DNA of 64,000 nucleotides. It comes from Viscum album. Lineage: Eukaryota > Streptophyta > Magnoliopsida > Santalales > Viscaceae. The notes below the pieces were generated by a model that did no database searches, was not told where the DNA came from, and saw nothing but the letters and a program-made list of their open reading frames with translations. The stretch is from the NCBI GenBank assembly GCA_963277665.1, contig OY728153.1, forward strand, positions 275,440,250 to 275,504,249, read 5' to 3'. Position 1 is the first letter of the stretch. Every line of letters begins with the position of its first letter. This document shows positions 59,410-64,000 of the stretch, in pieces. The position numbers were made by a program, and so were the translations under genes.

Positions 59410-60164
59410 CGGAAAAATGGCAAAGTGTGGCTTGACTTGGATAATTTTTTCTGTTGGGCAGACGCGCGAGATGCTAGGCATCGTTGATGGACCTTTTAGA
59501 ACCGTTGGCACTCTTTTCCTAGGTTGGGCTGTGAGATGGAGATCTCCCTTCTCTCTCGTTTGGGCTGAGCATATATATATCTATATCCATGTTGGATTCT
59601 GTTTACTCTCTTACTTTGGATTGAGTTGTCTACAGTCTATTCCTATCGTGTCTCTTACTGCTCCCCCTTCAGCTTTTGGGGCGTTCTACTGGGTGTCTGT
59701 ATACTCATCCCTGCATGAGTGTTGCCTACACGTGTCGTGTCTTATGCAGACGATGGACATGTCGGCGGTGACTACAGAGGAGCATAGGGATACCTGGTGC
59801 ATTGGACTGCGTATGGTGGTCGGAGTTCGGAGATCAGGAGTTAGGCTCTCTCAACATTTTACTTTTCCAGTTTTGTCAGGTTGGAACATCTTTCTGGTTG
59901 GGCATGTATTTTTCCTCTTTACTTTTCAATTTATACTGTCGTACTCTTGTACACCTTAGAGGTTTTTACATGTATGGTTATTCTTTAGATATTGCATCTT
60001 TTTATTATTATTTATCTGCATTTCTGCATTGAGATGGTCGGGTGTGTGCGTACAGGAACATTAGGCAAAAGCCTCCCATGTTAGATATGTCTTTCGACGC
60101 TTGTCGCTATAGAGGTGAGCTTGGGGTAGTTGCGCCTCGAGCCCCATTGGGTCGGGTCATGACA

Positions 60165-60187
60165 AATTGGTATCATCATTGGGACGG
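60165..60187 (+). other. Primer-binding site of element J
   Basis: ATTGGTATCATCATTGGG follows the LTR end. Copia H is inserted 23 bp further, so the rest of J must lie beyond H, outside the window. Confidence 0.6.
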
Positions 60188-60367
60188 TGTTTGAAGTAGT
60201 CCCCTTACGAGGATTTGGTGTAAAAGCAGAGATCCCTCTTACCCTCAAGGTAAGGAGAGGGCCTGTATTTATAAAAAACTGTAGGAGGAAGTTACAACGG
60301 AGGTTACAAAAGAAGTGGGCTGGAAGTTACAAAGTAAGTGGGGCTGGAAGTTACCCATACTCCAACA
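60188..60367 (-). repeat. 3' LTR of copia H
   Basis: About 180 bp, starting TGTTGGAGTATGGG on the minus strand and ending CTTCAAACA. A TATAAATA-type word (TTATAAATACAGG) is on the minus strand near 60270. The left boundary is inferred from the terminal CA. Confidence 0.72.
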
Positions 60368-60432
60368 CTCCCCCTCAAGCTAGGTGTACCTAGCTTGGAT
60401 ATAAAAAAAAAAAGGAAGACCGTAACTCCCCC
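60368..60432 (-). other. Polypurine tract region of copia H
   Basis: CAGCTTGAGGGGGAG occurs twice on the minus strand, right after the pol stop (about 60426-60440) and again directly before the LTR start (60368-60382), the second being the one in place to prime. Between them is an AGCTAGGTACACCTAGCT palindrome and an A/T run. Confidence 0.75.
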
Positions 60433-61428
60433 TCAAGCTGGGCGGCAGATGCTGTGGATCCCCAGCTTGGAACTAAGAGAGGCGAGGCGAGCACCGGGGA
60501 GGCCTTTGGTGAAGATGTCAGCAAGCTGGTCCGCCGTGGAGATGTGGCTAAAGCTGACATGTTTGTTCTCCAGGTGGTGGCGAAGAAAGTGACAGTCCAC
60601 CTCTATATGCTTCGTGCGTTCATGGTAAACGGGATTCGAAGCAATTTTAGTGGCGGCCTGATTGTCACACCATATGTGAGCAGAAGTCTGCGGAGGAAAG
60701 CCAAGCTCCTGGAGGAGGTGTTGAAGCCATAGGATCTCGGTAGTGACGGTGGCCATGGCACGGTACTCAGACTCGGCACTGGAGCGAGAGATGACCGTTT
60801 GTTTCTTGCTTCGCCAAGAAATGAGATTGTCTGCGAAGAATATGGCAAACCCAGATGTAGATTTCCGAGTAGCAAGGCAGCCAGCATAATCAGCATCGCA
60901 GAAGGCCTCAATATACTGATGAGGATGCTGGGAGTAATGAAGACCACGGGCAGGATCTCTCTTGATGTATTTGGCGATGCGGATGACAGCATCCCATTGA
61001 GAGGTGGTTGGATGCTCCATAAATTGACTGACCTTGGCAACCGCACAGGCGATGTCGGGTCGAGTCATGGTGAGATAATTGAGTTGGCCCACCAACCGAC
61101 GGTACCGCTCTGGATATGGGTATAGTGCTGAGGAGGCATAAAGAGACCGCTCCCCAGGCTCGAGAGGAGTATCGACCGCAGTGGCCTGAGTCAGCCCAGC
61201 ATCCTGTAATATATCCAATGCATACTTCCGTTGGCAGAGGGAGATGGTGTCTGAGGAATAGGAAACCTCGATGCCGAGAAAGTAGGTGAGAGGACCAAGA
61301 TCCTTTGTGTTGAAGTGGTGGTGTAGATGGGCCTTGAGGTGGGTAATACCCACAGAGTCGTTGCCGGTGATGACGATGTCATCCACATATACGACCAATA
61401 AGATGCAGCCACGTGCATTGTCCGGTAG
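60433..61428 (-). pseudogene. Reverse transcriptase end and RNase H of copia H
   Basis: Open frame of about 330 codons, starting with the catalytic VVYVDDIVITG, then LGPLTYFLGIEVSYSSDTIS, QLNYLTMTRPDIACAVAKVS, RNase H AFCDADYAGCLATRKSTSGF (D), SSAESEYRAMATV (E) and IWCDNQAATKIASNP (D), closing with TADQLADIFTKGLPGA. It is one frame away from the upstream pol part. The shift lies near 61425, just before the catalytic YVDD, so the active site cannot be reached by normal reading. Confidence 0.9.
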
Positions 61429-63695
61429 AAGACAGTGTGATCCTTCAAACTGCGAGAAAGCCCAAAGTCGCCAATGACCGTGCTAAAGCGGCCGAACCAA
61501 GCACGTGGAGACTGCTTGAGGCCGCAAAGAGAGCGGCGGAGACGACAGACTTGAGATTCAGCGCCGAAGGCACAAAATCCGGGGGGCTGCTGCAGATAAA
61601 TTTCTTCCTCAAGGAAGCCATGGAGGAAGGCATTCTTGACATCCAACTGATGAAGAGGCCACTGATGATGGGCGGCAAGAGAGATGAATAATCGGACAGA
61701 GGCCATCTTGGCAACCGGTGAGAAAGTATCAAAGTAGTCAACACCGTACGTCTGTGCAAAGCCTTTGGCAACAAGGCGGGCTTTGAGGCGGCGGAGAGTG
61801 CCATCGGGATTGAGCCTGACGGTGAAAATCCACTTGCTGCCCACGGCCTGTTTGCCTGCTGGAAGAGGTACAAGATCCCAAGTATGGTTATCCTCTAGAG
61901 CCTCCAATTCATCCCGCATTGCAGCTAGCCACCCGGGGTGAGATTTGGCTTCACCAACCGTGCGAGGTACAGAGACTGTCTCCAGAGCGGACAAACCCCA
62001 GTATGAAGATACAAATAGAGGAGTACGCTGGCAGGATCGAGTACCTTTCCGAAGGGCAATGGGCAAGTCCTCGGGTGGCGGAGCAGGAGCAGCGGACGAA
62101 GCGGGAGCGTCAGTTTCATTGGCCAGGACGGGGAATACAGTCGAAGGACGCCGGGAGTAAACCTGACCAAAATGTGTGTCAACAGGGGTTGACGACGGTG
62201 GAGGATGAATGATGAGAGGAAGACAATCATCGATGGCAGGGTCAGGATGAGGAGAAGGAAGGATGAATGGAGAACTTTCAACAAAGGCAACGTCGGCTGA
62301 GATGACATACCGCCGTAGGTCGGGGGAAAAACAGCGATAGCCGCGTTGAGTGCGGGAATAGCCTAAAAAGATGCAGCGGAGGGATTTGGGAGCGAGTTTG
62401 GAGAGACCTGGACGTGTGTCGCGAACGTAACAGAGGCACCCAAACACGCGAATGGGAAGGGAGTGAAGAGGGAGAGAGGAGAACAAAGTCCGAAAAGGAG
62501 TCTCCCCTCGAAGGATAGTGGAAGGAAGACGGTTTATCAGGTAGGTGGCGGTGAGAATGGCATCGCCCCAAAACTGCAGAGGCACCTGTCGGTGAAAGAG
62601 GAGGGCACGAGCAGTCTCCAGAATATGTCTGTGTTTCCGCTCGGCCATGCCATTCTGCTGGGGTGTATCAGGGCAGGAGGTCTGATGAAGGATGCCTTTC
62701 GTCTGGAGAAACTGCCGAAAGGAATTGGAGAGATACTCACGCCCATTGTCGGAGCGGAGACATTTGACCGAGAGGGAAAATTGATTCTGAATCTCAGCAT
62801 AAAATGTTTGGAAGGTGGAAAACACGTCGGAGCGTTCTCGAAGGAGGTAAAGCCAAGTCATTCGCGAATAATCATCGATGAAAGAGATATAGTACTTGTA
62901 GCCTAAATAACTCGAAATGGTACAAGGACCCCAAACATCTGAATGAACGAGATCAAAAGGGTTCGTGGCCCGTGTATCCACCCGAGGTAGGTATGTAGAT
63001 CGATGATGTTTTGCAAAGGTACAAGACTCACAATGAAATGAAATATTCCGACGAAATTCTGGAAAAAGATGATGAATGGTGGATGCCGGCGGATGTCCCA
63101 ACCGGGAATGAAGATCCAAAGCTGGAGAAGAGGTAGATGAGCAAGCAATGGGCGCTGGTGCATCGAACAGGTAGACCCCATCCTGAAGTCGGCCTCTACC
63201 AAGTTCCCGGTTCGTTGTCTGCACCTGAAAAACAACACCAGAGGAGGAAAATATGGCAGCACAGTTAGAATCTTTTGTCAGCTTACTGATGGAAAGAAGA
63301 TTAAATAGACTGCGGGGTACATGTGCCACAAAGGGTAGGTGAATTGTTGGAGTCAGAGAGCAGGTGCCGAAGCCCACAATCGGGATAGTGGAGCCATCAA
63401 CGACCGTGATGGCTGAGGGACCGGTGTAAGGGCAATAAGAGGTCAACATACCAGCATCACCGGTGAGGTGGTCGGAGGCTCCCGAGTCTAACATCCAAGC
63501 AGGGGAGCGACGGCCGACAAAGGCAGTGGAGTGAGCAGAATGGGCTATAGAAGCTGCTGATGGGCTGGGTTCGGCAGAGTCCCGAGGATCATGAGTCAGC
63601 CGGATGTCGGCCATCGAAAGGTCCAGAGAGTGGGGGAGAGTTGCAACTGCCGATGGTGCTTCCTGAACTGCCGTCTGGCCCTGCCGCGGGCGCTA
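61429..63695 (-). pseudogene. Protease, integrase and reverse transcriptase start of copia H
   Basis: Open from the TAG at 63693-63695 onward. The protease has AWMLDSGASDHLTGDAGM. The integrase zinc domain has LHSRLGHP and HCESC; its core has DLVHSDVWGP, FIDDYSRMTWLY and the Glu in QQNGMAERKHR. FGCLCYVRDTRPGLSKL follows. Reverse transcriptase starts with NHTWDLVPLPAGKQAVGSKW and continues with HQLDVKNAFLHGFLEEEIYL and GLKQSPRAWFGRF, all intact. After about 61425 the frame reads nonsense because of a frame change. All key residues up to there are present. Confidence 0.92.
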
Positions 63696-64000
63696 AGATG
63701 GACGTCCATGCAGGACCCAACATCGGTCGATCGTGTGGCCAACCTTGCCACAGTGTTGACAGAGGGGACGTGGTCGACTGTCCACACGACCACGTCCACG
63801 AGGACCAGATGAACGGCCACCGCCGTGACCGACGAGAGCTGAGTGGTCGATAACGGGGGCGGGAGGAGGAAGAGCCCGCTGGGCCTTGCTGAGTCGGTGA
63901 TACACCTGTGGGATCTCCAGCGTCGACGAGCTAGCGAGCAATTCGGTTGCCGTGGTGGCAAATTCTGGAGCGAGGCCGTTGAGAAGAGTGAAGAGACAGA
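63696..64000 (-). pseudogene. Gag end of copia H, cut by the window edge
   Basis: In frame with the protease but separated from it by one TAG stop. It has LFTLLNGLAPEFATTATELL at the right edge and the knuckle LCQHCGKVGHTIDRCW (CX2CX4HX4C). The stop could be a mutation, or rarely a read-through point; its place just after HGRPS, before a Gln/Ala-rich linker, does not decide it. Confidence 0.85.

Larger units (their letters stand above)
55800..60164 (+). repeat. 5' LTR of Ty3/gypsy element J, holding a hAT insertion
   Basis: Starts TGTAGAGACCC and ends GGGTCATGACA, imperfect inverted ends, directly followed by a tRNA-Met primer-binding site (ATTGGTATCATC). Without the hAT element and its 8-bp duplication it is about 3.1 kb, the same size as the LTRs of chromovirus A. 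A TATA-like TCTATAAATATG lies near 56165. Inside are repeated ACACGCTATGTA/ACACGCCGTGTAG words (57000-57440) and a tandem array (57637-58130). TGTAATGCCCC at 57028 might be read as a start instead, but its surrounding word recurs inside the LTR at 57424. The assignment rests on ends and primer site only; the second LTR is outside the window. Confidence 0.62.
60188..64000 (-). mobile_element. Ty1/copia element H, right part outside the window
   Basis: A minus-strand copia with a short 3' LTR (60188-60367), a polypurine tract and gag-pol in the order gag, protease, integrase, reverse transcriptase, RNase H. The gag-pol frame is open from the right edge to about 61428 except for one stop, with one frame change after it, so it is much younger than elements A-D. 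Base composition is higher in GC than in the nest. The lineage within copia is not certain; a single gag-pol frame and short LTR would fit several. Confidence 0.9.

Noticed and set aside
57028..60164. TGTAATGCCCC as the start of a shorter LTR for element J
   Set aside because: The surrounding word ACACGCTATGTA...CCCCTT recurs at 57424, so it seems internal. TGTAGAGACCC at 55800 gives a better size and end symmetry, though this stays open until the other LTR is seen.

Overview
The window is plant nuclear DNA, most likely from a monocot. It holds one intact GC-rich, intronless LHCB1 gene (53491-54297) whose wording (HCRWAML in helix [18 protein letters not shown]) and high third-position GC fit monocot LHCB1 genes. 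It also holds the 3' end of a plant STAT-like SH2 gene on the opposite strand. Almost everything else is transposable elements with typical plant signatures: Tekay/Del-like chromodomain Ty3/gypsy, SIRE-like and other Ty1/copia, CACTA and hAT. The species cannot be named from the sequence alone.

Positions 1-52170 form one nested stack that can be ordered from target-site duplications (TSDs) and interrupted repeats. A degenerate Ty3/gypsy element (F, minus; 1-3839 and 51653-about 52170) is interrupted by a CACTA element (E, 3840-51652). E carries a solo LTR (6190-7504, TSD ATAGA) and a Ty3/gypsy element (B, plus, 9113-47656, TSD ATAAA). The left LTR of B is cut twice: by a related chromovirus in the opposite orientation (A, 10676-21988, TSD TGATA) and by a SIRE-like copia (C, 23608-41542, TSD CTTAC). 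The coding region of C is split by a second CACTA element (D, 28507-37426, TSD CTT), and D holds a small CACTA-type element (G, 35838-36765, TSD GGG). The deepest line is F>E>B>C>D>G, six layers. When the three pieces of the left LTR of B are added, they give 3564 bp against 3563 bp for the right LTR, which is strong internal proof.

B has only about 2.2 kb inside, with a leader and gag zinc knuckles but no recognisable pol. Its leader matches that of A, so A-type elements may have moved B-type ones. E ends with about ten copies of a 180-bp repeat. D is unusual inside: G-rich arrays, an A/C-rich 2.2-kb block and a captured copia gag-protease fragment.

The genic island is 52.9-55.8 kb. LHCB1 (light-harvesting antenna of photosystem II) has G-box, CCAAT, I-box and TATA-like sites in a normal order upstream. 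The SH2 gene converges on it tail to tail; its last two exons and splice sites are intact. Upstream of its SH2 exon stand the roughly 3.1-kb (net) 5' LTR of another gypsy element (J, 55800-60164, with a non-autonomous hAT insertion 58149-59409) and then a fairly recent Ty1/copia element (H, minus, 60188 to the right edge). The N-terminal exons of the SH2 gene are therefore either beyond the window or lost.

No CRISPR, rRNA, clear functional tRNA or prokaryote-like system is present. The most interesting material is the nest itself, the A/B partnership, the satellite-like array in E, and the unusual contents of D.
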